Below are positions 32,406 to 40,480 of a DNA stretch of 64,000 bases, piece by piece (the first letter of the stretch is position 1; the number at the start of each line of letters is the position of its first letter). Made by a program: the position numbers and the translations under genes. The DNA lies in the NCBI GenBank assembly GCA_004299485.1, contig SCQP01000016.1:1-64000 (forward strand), written 5' to 3'. Source of the stretch: Acidobacteriota bacterium (GTDB taxonomy: Bacteria > Acidobacteriota > Terriglobia > Terriglobales > SCQP01). The notes below the pieces were generated by a model. It was not told where the DNA came from. It was given only the letters and a program-made list of their open reading frames with translations, and ran no database searches.

Positions 32406-33352
32406 AGCCGCAGTGTAGCAGGGGTCAGCAGTTCGCGGATAGCCGTGAGGATGAGATCGGGATCTTCGAGCGGAATCCAATGCCCGCTGGATGGAGCGAC
32501 ACGGTGCACCCCGTGCGCCACCGCAGCCAGAGCCTCATGCTCGGCGCGCTGCGGTTCGGGCGTATCCGCCGCCGAAAGTACCACCAGCGGAATGTCGTCG
32601 AGCGGTGGAGCGTCGGCCATGCGCCGGCACGCTTCGGGCAGGCACTCCATTTGACTGGCCAGCGCCTGATAGAAGCGCGCGCGGCTCCAGAACCAGCGCA
32701 TCGCCGGTTTGAGTTCAGGCGGCAGGCGGGTGGCGGGCGTAAAGTTGAAATCCGACTTGGTCCGCAGCTTGCCGCCGCTGATCAGCGTGGCGCACCCGGC
32801 GGCGAGTCTCAGCGCGCCGGTCGACACCAGCCAGGCGGCGAATTGGGCAATGCCGCAACGGGCGGCGTACATGCCCCGGCGGGATAGGCGAATGCCGCTC
32901 TCGAGTTTCGCCTGATGCGCCGCATCCGGATGGGCCCACTCGGCCAGCGAAGGCGGATCGGCCAGAATCACGCCGGCGGTTTGCTCCGGATGCCGGCCGG
33001 CAAACTCGCGCACGATCAGCGCGCCATAAGAATGTCCTACCAGAAGATAAGGCGCAGGCGCCGCCGTCATAGCCAGCACCGCTTCCAGCTCCTCAACCAT
33101 ACGGTCCAGCGTGCGTGGCTGCCGTCCTGCAGCGCTATAGCCCAGCCCCGAGCGGTCGTAGCTCAGCGTAGCCACAGTTTGTGTCAGCGCCCGCTGCACG
33201 AACACCCAGCCCAGCGAGGTCCCGCCCAGCGCCGCTTCCAGCACTACCGTCGGCTGCTTCGGCCCACCCGCCGCGGCGGGCTGGTACTGCACATGCACCG
33301 CGTGGCCGTCAATCTGCAGAACTTGTCCAGGTGCCGGAACCGGAGGAGCCAC
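32402..33352 (-). CDS. Alpha/beta hydrolase
   Basis: A 316-residue alpha/beta-fold hydrolase. The strand-to-loop ALGGTSLGWVFVQRAL with SYDRSGLGYS is near residues 40-75, and the nucleophile elbow GHSYGALIVREF (GxSxG) near 105. The acid is probably in the VVLSAADTPEP region, and the His is in SGHWIPLEDPDLI near the C-terminus. It could be an epoxide hydrolase-like or haloalkane-type esterase; the substrate is unknown. The start is GTG at 33350-33352. Divergent from xseA; the two genes are separated by a repeat-rich 100-base spacer. Confidence 0.82.
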   Translation of the reverse strand: MAPPVPAPGQVLQIDGHAVHVQYQPAAAGGPKQPTVVLEAALGGTSLGWVFVQRALTQTVATLSYDRSGLGYSAAGRQPRTLDRMVEELEAVLAMTAAPAPYLLVGHSYGALIVREFAGRHPEQTAGVILADPPSLAEWAHPDAAHQAKLESGIRLSRRGMYAARCGIAQFAAWLVSTGALRLAAGCATLISGGKLRTKSDFNFTPATRLPPELKPAMRWFWSRARFYQALASQMECLPEACRRMADAPPLDDIPLVVLSAADTPEPQRAEHEALAAVAHGVHRVAPSSGHWIPLEDPDLILTAIRELLTPATLRL

Positions 33353-33357
33353 ACTCC

Positions 33358-33442
33358 CAGTTTACAGTTCACAGTCCACAGTTGAGCCCGGCGTGCCCCC
33401 AGATTCTGAGCCCGACTGTAAACTGTGAACTGTAAACTGTGA
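33358..33442. repeat. Heptamer tandem repeats in two inverted clusters
   Basis: Left cluster: TTTACAG, TTCACAG, TCCACAG (33361-33381). Right cluster: ACTGTAA, ACTGTGA, ACTGTAA, ACTGTGA (33415-33442). The clusters are inverted copies: bases 33358-33375 pair perfectly with 33422-33439 (18 bp), so a cruciform or RNA hairpin with a 46-base loop is possible. The repeats fill the spacer between the divergent hydrolase and xseA genes. Confidence 0.85.
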
Positions 33443-33453
33443 ACTTTTCCCCC

Positions 33454-34833
33454 ATGGACCAGCCCCGCCTCAATTTCGAATTCGAGCGTCAGGTCTGGAC
33501 CGTATCCGCGCTCCTCGCCAACCTCAAAGGGCTAGTGGAGCGCGAGTTTTTCGACGTCTGGATCGAGGGCGAGGTCTCGAACTGCAAGTATGCCGCCTCG
33601 CGGCATTGCTACTTTACGCTCAAGGACGCCCGCGCGCAGTTGCGCGCCGTTTTATTCGCCACCCAGGCGCGGCGGGCGAAGTTTCAGTTGCGCGATGGCT
33701 TGCAAGTGCGCGTGCGCGGCCGCATCAGTTTGTATGAAGCGCGCGGCGACGTGCAGTGCATCGTCGAGCACGTCGAGCCGCTGGGGCGCGGCGGCCTGCA
33801 GCTTGCCTTCGAGCAGCTCAAGGAAAAGCTGGCCGCCGAGGGACTGTTTGCGCCCGAGCGCAAACGCCCGCTGCCGGTGCTGCCGCGCCGCATCGGCCTG
33901 ATCACTTCACCGCGGGGCGCCGCGGTAGCCGACATGATCCGGATTCTGCAGCGCCGCTATCCGGGCCTGCACCTTCTGCTCTATCCGGTGGCCGTGCAGG
34001 GCGCCGCGGCCGCGCCCGAAATTTGCGAGGCGCTCTCGTTTTTCGGCGCGCAACCGCCGGACAGCGCCTTCGCCGTGGACCTGCTGATTGTCGGCCGCGG
34101 CGGCGGCTCGCTGGAAGACCTCTGGGCCTTCAACGAAGAGAGCGTGGCGCGGGCGCTGGCGCGCTCGCCCGTCCCAACGATTTCCGCGGTGGGTCATGAA
34201 ACCGACTTCACCATCGCCGATTTTGTGGCCGATCTGCGCGCCCCCACCCCGAGTGCCGCCGCCGAGTTGGCGGTGCGTCCCCACGCCGACTGGCTGCGCG
34301 AGCAGCAGGATCGCTGCCAGCGGCTGGAGCACGCCATGCGCTACGGCCTGCTGCGGCGCCGCCGCTATCTGGAAGATCGCGCGCGCCATGGCGCCTTTGA
34401 CGCCGTGCGCCAGCGGCTGCGCCACGGCAGCCAGCGCACCGATGACCTGGCGCACTCGCTGGAGCAGCTCCTGTGGCGGCGGCTGGCAGCCGCGAGGCGC
34501 CGCTGGGTGGCCAGCCAGGTGGGCCTGCGCCAGCGCGATCCGCGGGCACAACTCGCCGCGGCACGGTTGGCTCTGACGGCACGCCAGCGGGACTTGGCCG
34601 GCGTGGCGCTGGCCCACCTGCAGCAGCGCCGGCAGCGGCTCGACCGCCTCGCGGCGGTGCTGCGCGAGCGCGACCCCCTGCGCATCCTCGGCCGCGGCTA
34701 CACCCTGGTCTATGGCGCCAACGGCAAACTGGCGGCCCGGCGCAGCGCCGTCGCCGAAGGCGAGGCGCTGCGCATCCGCTTTGCCGATGGCTGGCTCGAG
34801 GCCGACGCCAGAGCAAAACCAGACCCGCTATAG
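33454..34833 (+). CDS. xseA: Exodeoxyribonuclease VII large subunit
   Basis: A 459-residue large subunit of the single-strand-specific exonuclease. The N-terminal OB fold (EREFFDVWIEGEVSNCKYAASRH-like start, FTLKDARAQLRAVLF) spans roughly residues 25-105. The catalytic core includes RRIGLITSPRGAAVADMI, LLIVGRGGGSLEDLWAFNEE, and ISAVGHETDFTIADFVAD with LRAPTPSAAAEL. Long helices then form the XseB-binding domain. The ATG at 33454 is chosen over a GTG at 33439 that lies inside the heptamer repeat. No XseB gene follows; the last codons form the left arm of a 108-bp palindrome. Confidence 0.95.
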   Translation: MDQPRLNFEFERQVWTVSALLANLKGLVEREFFDVWIEGEVSNCKYAASRHCYFTLKDARAQLRAVLFATQARRAKFQLRDGLQVRVRGRISLYEARGDVQCIVEHVEPLGRGGLQLAFEQLKEKLAAEGLFAPERKRPLPVLPRRIGLITSPRGAAVADMIRILQRRYPGLHLLLYPVAVQGAAAAPEICEALSFFGAQPPDSAFAVDLLIVGRGGGSLEDLWAFNEESVARALARSPVPTISAVGHETDFTIADFVADLRAPTPSAAAELAVRPHADWLREQQDRCQRLEHAMRYGLLRRRRYLEDRARHGAFDAVRQRLRHGSQRTDDLAHSLEQLLWRRLAAARRRWVASQVGLRQRDPRAQLAAARLALTARQRDLAGVALAHLQQRRQRLDRLAAVLRERDPLRILGRGYTLVYGANGKLAARRSAVAEGEALRIRFADGWLEADARAKPDPL

Positions 34834-34920
34834 CCCGACGACCCGGGTCGATTGCGGCTTCGACACCAGGAGAAGCCGCACGCAACCCGACTGCGCGTGC
34901 TACACCAAGTCTGGTTTTGC
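34813..34920. repeat. 108-bp imperfect palindrome (MITE/REP-like) after xseA
   Basis: The ends are a perfect 12-bp inverted repeat, GCAAAACCAGAC (34813-34824) and GTCTGGTTTTGC (34909-34920). Inside, 37-base halves (34825-34861 and 34872-34908) can be aligned without gaps with about two-thirds identity after inversion, and end in TGCGGCTTC/GAAGCCGCA around a 10-base centre. The left arm covers the last four xseA codons. It could be a small mobile palindrome, or a strong hairpin separating xseA from the next gene. No target duplication is visible. Confidence 0.8.
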
Positions 34921-34964
34921 GTTAAAAAAGACCGTGATACGATTTGACAGAAACGGAGGACTCA

Positions 34965-35573
34965 GTGGATCTCATCCCCAGTGAAAGCCAGGTGCGGGAA
35001 CAGTTGGAACAGACCGGCGCGCTGCGGCCCGGCCATTTCCGCCATGCGAGCGGCACCCACTCCGATGTTTACCTGCAGATTCCTCTGGCAATGCGCTATT
35101 ACAACGAATCCAAAGTGCTGAGCGTGGCCCTCAGCCGCATGCTGCGCCAGGATGACGCCGTGCGCCGCGCCATACCCAATGTCAGTATCGTAGTTCCGGC
35201 GACGGGCGGACTGCCGGTTGCCTTTGGCGTGGCCGAAGCGCTGCAGGCCTCGCAGACCTACTGGGCGGAGAAAACCGACAAAGGCGATTTGGAGCTGCGC
35301 CAGTTCGTCCAGATTCACCGCGGCGAGCGCGTCATTCTGGTCGATGACATCCTGCGCACCGGCCGCAAACTCACCCAACTGCGCAAGCTGGTCGAAACCG
35401 CCGGCGCCAAAGTGTTGGCGTTGGCGGTGTTGGTGCATCAGCCGTTTGAAAACTGCGCGCGCTTTGACGATCTGCCACTCTTCAAGTTACTGACGCTCGA
35501 GCCTCATTACTGGACCGCGAAGGACTGCCCCCTGTGCGCCCAGAAAGTGCCGGTCATCGAGGTGCACGAGTAG
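34965..35573 (+). CDS. PyrE-like type I phosphoribosyltransferase
   Basis: A 202-residue PRTase, divergent from the pyrE at 13539. The PRPP loop is RVILVDDILRTGRKL near residue 125. The orotate-site-like segment is LRPGHFRHASGTHSDVYLQIPLAM, and IVVPATGGLPVAFGVAEAL lies in the middle. The C-terminal tail YWTAKDCPLCAQKVPV has a Cys pair not typical of orotate enzymes. The start is set at the GTG at 34965 because GGAGG lies 5 bases upstream; a TTG at 34944 is less likely. It may use orotate or another base; the substrate is open. It ends in a terminator hairpin overlapping its stop. Confidence 0.75.
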   Translation: MDLIPSESQVREQLEQTGALRPGHFRHASGTHSDVYLQIPLAMRYYNESKVLSVALSRMLRQDDAVRRAIPNVSIVVPATGGLPVAFGVAEALQASQTYWAEKTDKGDLELRQFVQIHRGERVILVDDILRTGRKLTQLRKLVETAGAKVLALAVLVHQPFENCARFDDLPLFKLLTLEPHYWTAKDCPLCAQKVPVIEVHE

Positions 35574-35590
35574 CGCCTCGCGGCGCTTTT
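35572..35590 (+). terminator. Rho-independent-like terminator after the PyrE-like gene
   Basis: A hairpin with arms AGCGCC (35572-35577) and GGCGCT (35582-35587) and loop TCGC begins inside the TAG stop codon and ends in TTTT. A second GC hairpin (GGGGC TCC GCCCC) follows at about 35595-35607. It separates the PyrE-like gene from lpxK. Confidence 0.55.
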
Positions 35591-35630
35591 CCGCGGGGCT
35601 CCGCCCCGGGCCTCCCGCTGCCTCCCCGGC

Positions 35631-36575
35631 ATGGACCTCGCCTCAGGAATCTTCGGTCGTTTAGTCCGGGCGCGGGATCGCGCCTATGCAAATGGGCGCC
35701 TGGGCGTGGCGCACCTGCCCCGGCCCGTGGTCAGCATCGGCAACTTGCGCGTCGGCGGCAGCGGCAAAACGCCTACCGTCATTGCCCTCGGCCAGGCGTT
35801 GCAGCAGCAGGGGTTGCGCCTCGATGTGCTCTCGCGCGGATATCGCCGCGCCAGCAGCAAGTTGGCAATTGCTGAAACCGGCGACGAAGATGTGACCCAG
35901 GTGGGCGATGAACCTAAGCTCATCGCCGCGCGTTTAGGGGCGCCGGTTCTGGTCCATCCGGACCGCTTCCGCGCTGGCCTGGAAGGCGAGCGCCGCTTTC
36001 AGCCCCAACTCCACCTATTGGACGATGGCTTCCAGCACCGCCAGCTTTATCGAAACTTTGACCTCGTCCTCGTCGCCCCGGGCGACCTCGAAGACCGGCT
36101 GCTGCCTGCCGGTCGCCTGCGGGAACTGCCCCGCGCCCTGGCGCGCGCACACGCCGTACTCTGGGTAGGCGATGAGGCCTCGTTCGCGGCGGCACAGCCG
36201 CAACTGGCGGCGCTGACGCAAGCCAAACTGCTGCGCGGCGAGAAGCGGGCCCAGCCGCTGGACGAAATTCCCTCGCGCCCGGTTGCATTTTGTGGCCTCG
36301 CGCGTCCAGAATCGTTTTGGGAGACGCTTGCGGAGCTGGGTGTCGTCCCGGTGGCGCGGCAGACCTTCCGCGACCACCACCATTACTCTCTGCGTGACCT
36401 GGCCCGCTTGCGTGCGCGCGCCCAGGCGGCAGGCGCGGACGGATTCATCACAACGGCGAAAGATGCCGTTAATTTACCTACGCCACTGCCGCATCTGCGC
36501 GTGGTCGAGATTGCCATGCATATACCCGCCATTCAGGAATTGACGGCCATCATCCGGGAGGCGTGCGGGCTTTGA
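35631..36575 (+). CDS. lpxK: Tetraacyldisaccharide 4'-kinase
   Basis: A 314-residue inner-membrane-associated kinase that phosphorylates the lipid A precursor disaccharide. The P-loop is GNLRVGGSGKTPTVIAL near residue 37, then LDVLSRGYRR, DEPKLIAARLGAPVLV and LLDDGFQHRQLYRNFDLVLV, all in family order. Its presence shows that the organism makes lipid A and so has a Gram-negative outer membrane. The ATG has no strong ribosome site. The gene is followed directly by a heptosyltransferase gene overlapping its stop, an LPS core pair. Confidence 0.93.
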   Translation: MDLASGIFGRLVRARDRAYANGRLGVAHLPRPVVSIGNLRVGGSGKTPTVIALGQALQQQGLRLDVLSRGYRRASSKLAIAETGDEDVTQVGDEPKLIAARLGAPVLVHPDRFRAGLEGERRFQPQLHLLDDGFQHRQLYRNFDLVLVAPGDLEDRLLPAGRLRELPRALARAHAVLWVGDEASFAAAQPQLAALTQAKLLRGEKRAQPLDEIPSRPVAFCGLARPESFWETLAELGVVPVARQTFRDHHHYSLRDLARLRARAQAAGADGFITTAKDAVNLPTPLPHLRVVEIAMHIPAIQELTAIIREACGL

Positions 36576-37624
36576 CCACGGGGGCAATCCTGGCGCCAAA
36601 TTGGCTGGGCGACGTCATTATGAGCTTGCCGGCCGTATCCGCATTGCTGGCGGCCACGCCCGAGCGTTCCTGGACCGTCCTCGCCCGGCCCGGGGTTGCC
36701 AATATTTACGGCATGGCGCGGCTGCCGCTGCAGGTTGAGCCTCTGCCCCACCGTCGGAGCCTGCCCCGCCTCGCAGGCGCCAAGGCGACGCGCGAGCTCG
36801 TGATTTTTCCAAACTCCTTTCACGCCGCGCTGCTCGGCCTGCGGTTGGGCGCGCGCCGCCGCGTCGGTTATGCGCGTGACCGCCGCGGCTGGCTGCTGAA
36901 ACCGGCCGTGCCCGTTCCGGTGCCGGGCAGCCTGCCGGCGCACGAGTCGTTTTATTATCTGGAACTGCTGCGGCGTGCAGGCTTGGTTGCCGAGCTTCCG
37001 GCAGAAGATCCGGTGCGTCTGCGCGTCCCGCTCTATCCCGATCCGTCCCGCGTGCAGCGCTGGCGGCGCAAGCTGGTGCCCGCCACCCCGGGCGCCGATA
37101 CCGGGCATATTGCCGCCTTGCATGTGGGAGCTTCCGGCGGCACCGCCAAGTGTTGGCTACCGGAGCGGTTTGCGGAGCTGGCGGGCGAGCTCTCCCGGCG
37201 CGGAGTATCGGTCGTCATCGTCGGCGGCAATGCCGAGCGCGAGCTGGCGCGCAAAATCCGCATGTTGGCGCCGCATCCCGAACAAATCAAAAATCTCGCC
37301 GGAGAAACGTCCCTTGAGGATCTCGTGGCCCTGATCGCCGCGGTGGACGTGCTCGTCGCCAACGATAGCGGCCCCATGCACGTGGCGGGCGCGGTCGGGA
37401 CGCCGGTCGTGGCCCTGTTCGGGCCGACCAATGAGAAAGCCACCTATCCGCTGGCCGAAGCCGGCAAGCTGCGGCTGGTGACGGCTGCCGGTGTGGCCTG
37501 CCGCCCGTGCAAGCTGCATGAATGCCCCATCGACCACCGCTGCATGGGCAACATCTCCGTCGCCCAGGTCCGCGCCGAAGTCGACGCCGTGCTGTGGGCA
37601 GACAAAAAGGTGACACGAAGATGA
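36572..37624 (+). CDS. Glycosyltransferase family 9, lipopolysaccharide heptosyltransferase II-like
   Basis: A 350-residue GT-B enzyme. The N-terminus APNWLGDVIMSLPAVSALLAA is the heptosyltransferase GDxxxxxP motif with the catalytic Asp. FPNSFHAALLGLRLGARRRVGY follows in WaaF order, and the donor site is DVLVANDSGPMHVAGAVGTPVVALFGPT. A Cys-rich end, CRPCKLHECPIDHRCMG, is common in WaaF. It should add the second heptose to Kdo-lipid A. Start: GGGAGG (36556-36561) lies 10 bases before the TTG at 36572, which overlaps the lpxK stop, while the GTG at 36563 is too close to it. The end overlaps the next gene (ATGA). Confidence 0.88.
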   Translation: MTTGAILAPNWLGDVIMSLPAVSALLAATPERSWTVLARPGVANIYGMARLPLQVEPLPHRRSLPRLAGAKATRELVIFPNSFHAALLGLRLGARRRVGYARDRRGWLLKPAVPVPVPGSLPAHESFYYLELLRRAGLVAELPAEDPVRLRVPLYPDPSRVQRWRRKLVPATPGADTGHIAALHVGASGGTAKCWLPERFAELAGELSRRGVSVVIVGGNAERELARKIRMLAPHPEQIKNLAGETSLEDLVALIAAVDVLVANDSGPMHVAGAVGTPVVALFGPTNEKATYPLAEAGKLRLVTAAGVACRPCKLHECPIDHRCMGNISVAQVRAEVDAVLWADKKVTRR

Positions 37625-38250
37625 GCGGCGAACCAGTGGTGACCGCGCCGTCCCTGGCGGCGCATCTGGCCACTGCCGGTATGGCCAGCATTTTCCTGTC
37701 GCTCTTTGGCGGGCTGTGGATGGTGCTGGCGCTGAACAGCGAAACCTGGCTCTGGCTGGTCGCCTGCGTCCTGATCCCGGTGGTGCTGCTGCTGATGCGC
37801 GGCGTGGGGTTGATGATTTCCGGCCAACAGGCGCGCGGCCCTGCGCTGGCCGCAACCGAGGAGCGGAGCATCCGCGCCGCCGCCGGCCGCCGTATCGGCT
37901 GGGTCGTTCTGGTGGACTTTGGCGCCATGGCGGTGGCCGCCAATATTCTCTATTCCGCCCATCTCTCCGCCTGGACCGTAGCGGCGATTGCCGCCGTCGT
38001 CGCTGTGCAATTTCTCGCCTGGCCAACCCTGCTGGGCGATGCCCTCTATTACTTCCCTGCTAGCCTCGAAATCATTGGCGTCAGTGTCGTTGCCCTGACC
38101 ATGCGCCATCACATTACGCTTGCCGATTCGCTGTTTGGTTTAGTCATCGGCCTAACGCTCTGGCTGACGGTGATCTTTCTGCTCTTGCGCGGACGGCGCG
38201 TGGTGGCCCTGCTTACGCAAGCGGCGGGGGAGGCAGCGGCGTCACAGTGA
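37621..38250 (+). CDS. Integral membrane protein, unknown function
   Basis: A 209-residue protein with about six hydrophobic segments: MASIFLSLFGGLWMVLAL, LWLVACVLIPVVLLLMRG, IGWVVLVDFGAMAVAANIL, WTVAAIAAVVAVQFLAW, and two near the C-terminus, the last LWLTVIFLLLRG. Short loops carry a few charges (TEERSIRAAAGRR). I do not recognise the family. It overlaps the heptosyltransferase stop by 4 bases, so it is part of the LPS-gene transcript. Its end overlaps the phosphopantetheinyl transferase gene by 38 bases in opposite orientation. Confidence 0.65.
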   Translation: MSGEPVVTAPSLAAHLATAGMASIFLSLFGGLWMVLALNSETWLWLVACVLIPVVLLLMRGVGLMISGQQARGPALAATEERSIRAAAGRRIGWVVLVDFGAMAVAANILYSAHLSAWTVAAIAAVVAVQFLAWPTLLGDALYYFPASLEIIGVSVVALTMRHHITLADSLFGLVIGLTLWLTVIFLLLRGRRVVALLTQAAGEAAASQ

Positions 38251-38881
38251 TGCCGCCGGGCGCCTCAGCCAAAACCACCGCAGCCGCATAGCCAGGAGCG
38301 GTTTCCAACTCACACACCCACCACGCCCGGCCCAGCGCGCGCAATTGCGCGGCAGTGCCCTCGAGTTCCGCCTCGGGTTGCCGCAGCACGGCGAGGCCTC
38401 GACCATCAGCTTTCATCCACGCCTCTTTGCAGGTCCATAAGCGGGCGAAAGCGTGTTCGCGCGCCGATTCGGGCTGCGCCGCCAGCCAGGCCTGCTCGGA
38501 CGCGCTGAAATAGCGCTGCGCCAAACCGAGAAAATTGCGCGGCCGCTCGGCTTCAATGTCCACGCCCAAAGCAAGTGACGAGTGCACGCCCAATAGGCCC
38601 AGAGTTCCTGAATGCGAGAGGTTGAAGTGCAAGTTATGACCGGCCAGCCGCGGTTTGCCGCTGCTCTCACGCTCGAAGCGAAGGCTGCCAGGAAGGCAAC
38701 CCAGCCTTTGCGCCAAAATCCAGCGGAGCTGGGCATGAGCGGTCAGGTAACGTTCGCCATGGGCCGGGTTCAGGTAGCGGTCTGCGCGCGCGCGCTCCTC
38801 CGCCGATAGCCAGACGCGCCAGGCCGCCCGCTGGGCTGCCGGTGCCTTGAGTTCGAACCAATAGACGGTCAGTTCGGCCAC
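38213..38881 (-). CDS. 4'-phosphopantetheinyl transferase superfamily protein (Sfp-type)
   Basis: A 222-residue enzyme that activates carrier proteins by attaching the phosphopantetheine arm from CoA. The Sfp signature is complete: LHFNLSHSG near residue 85, ALGVDIEAERPR near 104 (Mg-binding Asp and Glu), and LWTCKEAWMKADGRGL near 148 (WxxKEAxxKxxGxGL). It is of normal length for the Sfp class. The partner carrier could be fatty acid, polyketide or lysine pathway ACP; no such cluster is nearby. Divergent from the multicopper oxidase gene with a 25-base gap. Confidence 0.88.
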   Translation of the reverse strand: MAELTVYWFELKAPAAQRAAWRVWLSAEERARADRYLNPAHGERYLTAHAQLRWILAQRLGCLPGSLRFERESSGKPRLAGHNLHFNLSHSGTLGLLGVHSSLALGVDIEAERPRNFLGLAQRYFSASEQAWLAAQPESAREHAFARLWTCKEAWMKADGRGLAVLRQPEAELEGTAAQLRALGRAWWVCELETAPGYAAAVVLAEAPGGITVTPLPPPPLA

Positions 38882-38906
38882 GCATTCAATCTACACTGGA
38901 GTTCTC

Positions 38907-40472
38907 ATGGCATGCAGCCGTCGGGAGTTTTTGCGGTTCGCCGGGGCCGCGGGCGCAGGGCTGTCGCTGGCGCGTGCCGCCTGGGCACAAACCCGGGCTG
39001 CCACGCTCGATCCGGATGCGCTGCCGCACTGGCTTGCGCCGCTGCCACAACTGGATCTCGCACAGCCCACCGCCGGCGGCGCCTACCAGATGACCATGCA
39101 GGAGGCGTTCGTGCACCTGCACCCGCATCTGCCGCCAACCCGGGTTTGGACCTATAACGGAACCTTTCCGGCGCCGTTGATTGCGGCCGAAAGCGGAAAA
39201 ACAGTGACCATTCGCTGGCGCAACCGGCTGCCGCCGCACCACTTCCTGCCCGTCGATCCCACGCTGGCAGGCAATGGCTCAACCGCGCGCGCCGTCGCGC
39301 ACGTGCACGGTGCGCGCGTGCCCGCCGCGAGCGACGGCTACCCGGAAGATTGGATCGTGCCCGGCCAGGAGCAAATATTTCAGTATCCGAACCGCCAGGA
39401 AGCGGCGCCGCTGTTCTACCACGACCACGCCATGGGCACCAGCCGGCTCAACGTTTACGCCGGTATGCTGGGGCCATACTGGATCCGCGATGCAGAGGAG
39501 CGGGCTTTGCGGCTCCCGGACGGCGAGCGCGAGCTCCCGCTGCTACTCTGCGACCGCTGGCTGGATCCGCACGGCCAGCTCTACTACCCCACCAGCGGCA
39601 TCGCCGCGCATCCGTGGGTGCCGGAAGTGTTTGGCAATTGCATGCTGGTGAATGGCGCCTTGTGGCCGCATCTGACTTTACAGCCCACGGTCTACAGGTT
39701 GCGGATCTGCAATGCGGCCAATAGCCGGTTTTTCACGCTTTCGTTCTCAGAACGCTTACCGCTGTACGTAATTGCCAGTGACCAGGGCTTGCTGCAGGCA
39801 CCGGTCGAGCAGAACGCGCTGCTGCTGGCGCCGGCAGAGCGTGCCGACGTGCTCGTAGACTTTCGCCAAGCCGCCGGGCACGCGCTCTACTTGCTCAATG
39901 ACGAGCAGCCGGTTCTGCAGTGCAGGATCGCCTCGGCCCATGGACCCGGGCGTACGGACTGGCGCCCACCGGTGCGCTTACGGCCCATAGTTCGGACCGC
40001 GCCACCCTCCGCTCGGCGCTCGCGTCCGCTGACGCTGGATGAATTCGACGGTTATCACGGCTTACCCAAGCTCATGCTGCTCAACAGCACGCGCTGGAGC
40101 GCACCCGCAACCGAAACCCCCGCTTTAGGCGACACCGAGATCTGGGAGTTCGTCAACCTAAGCACGGATACCCACCCGATTCATCTGCATCAGGTTCGGT
40201 TTCAAATCCTGGACCGGCGCACCTTCGACACCGACCAGTACCTGCTTGACCAAACTCTGCGGTATCTGGCGCCGGCACGCCCGCCGGCGGCGGTTGAGCG
40301 CGGCTGGAAGGACACTGTGCGCTGCCCCGCCGGCGATGTAACCCGCATCATTGTCCACTTCGAGTCTTACTCCGGCCGCTATGTCTGGCACTGTCACATT
40401 TTGGAACATCAGGCCAACCTGATGATGCGGCCGTTGGAAATTCTCCCGCCAAAAACATGCGCGGGTACATAA
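38907..40472 (+). CDS. Tat-exported multicopper oxidase (CotA/bilirubin-oxidase-like)
   Basis: A 521-residue protein with a twin-arginine signal (SRREFLRFAGAAGAG, cut near ARAAWAQ). Copper sites: HVHGARVP near residue 132, FYHDHAMGTSRLNVYAGM near 170, THPIHLHQVRF (HPxHLHxxxF) and WHCHILEHQANLMM (HCHxxxHxxxM/L) near the C-terminus. These give all four copper-ligand clusters of a laccase-like oxidase. The family reduces oxygen to water while oxidising phenols, bilirubin or metals such as Mn and Cu(I). The phosphoesterase gene starts 8 bases downstream, so the two may be co-expressed. Confidence 0.9.
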   Translation: MACSRREFLRFAGAAGAGLSLARAAWAQTRAATLDPDALPHWLAPLPQLDLAQPTAGGAYQMTMQEAFVHLHPHLPPTRVWTYNGTFPAPLIAAESGKTVTIRWRNRLPPHHFLPVDPTLAGNGSTARAVAHVHGARVPAASDGYPEDWIVPGQEQIFQYPNRQEAAPLFYHDHAMGTSRLNVYAGMLGPYWIRDAEERALRLPDGERELPLLLCDRWLDPHGQLYYPTSGIAAHPWVPEVFGNCMLVNGALWPHLTLQPTVYRLRICNAANSRFFTLSFSERLPLYVIASDQGLLQAPVEQNALLLAPAERADVLVDFRQAAGHALYLLNDEQPVLQCRIASAHGPGRTDWRPPVRLRPIVRTAPPSARRSRPLTLDEFDGYHGLPKLMLLNSTRWSAPATETPALGDTEIWEFVNLSTDTHPIHLHQVRFQILDRRTFDTDQYLLDQTLRYLAPARPPAAVERGWKDTVRCPAGDVTRIIVHFESYSGRYVWHCHILEHQANLMMRPLEILPPKTCAGT

Positions 40473-40480
40473 TCGCCCGT

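Noticed and set aside
33439-33453. GTG at 33439 as the xseA start
   Set aside because: It lies inside the heptamer tandem repeat, has no ribosome site, and adds five residues not expected for the OB-fold start.
34834-34964. Search for xseB (small exonuclease VII subunit) after xseA
   Set aside because: The spacer is only 131 bases and mostly palindrome; no 60-80-codon frame with the XseB helical pattern was found.
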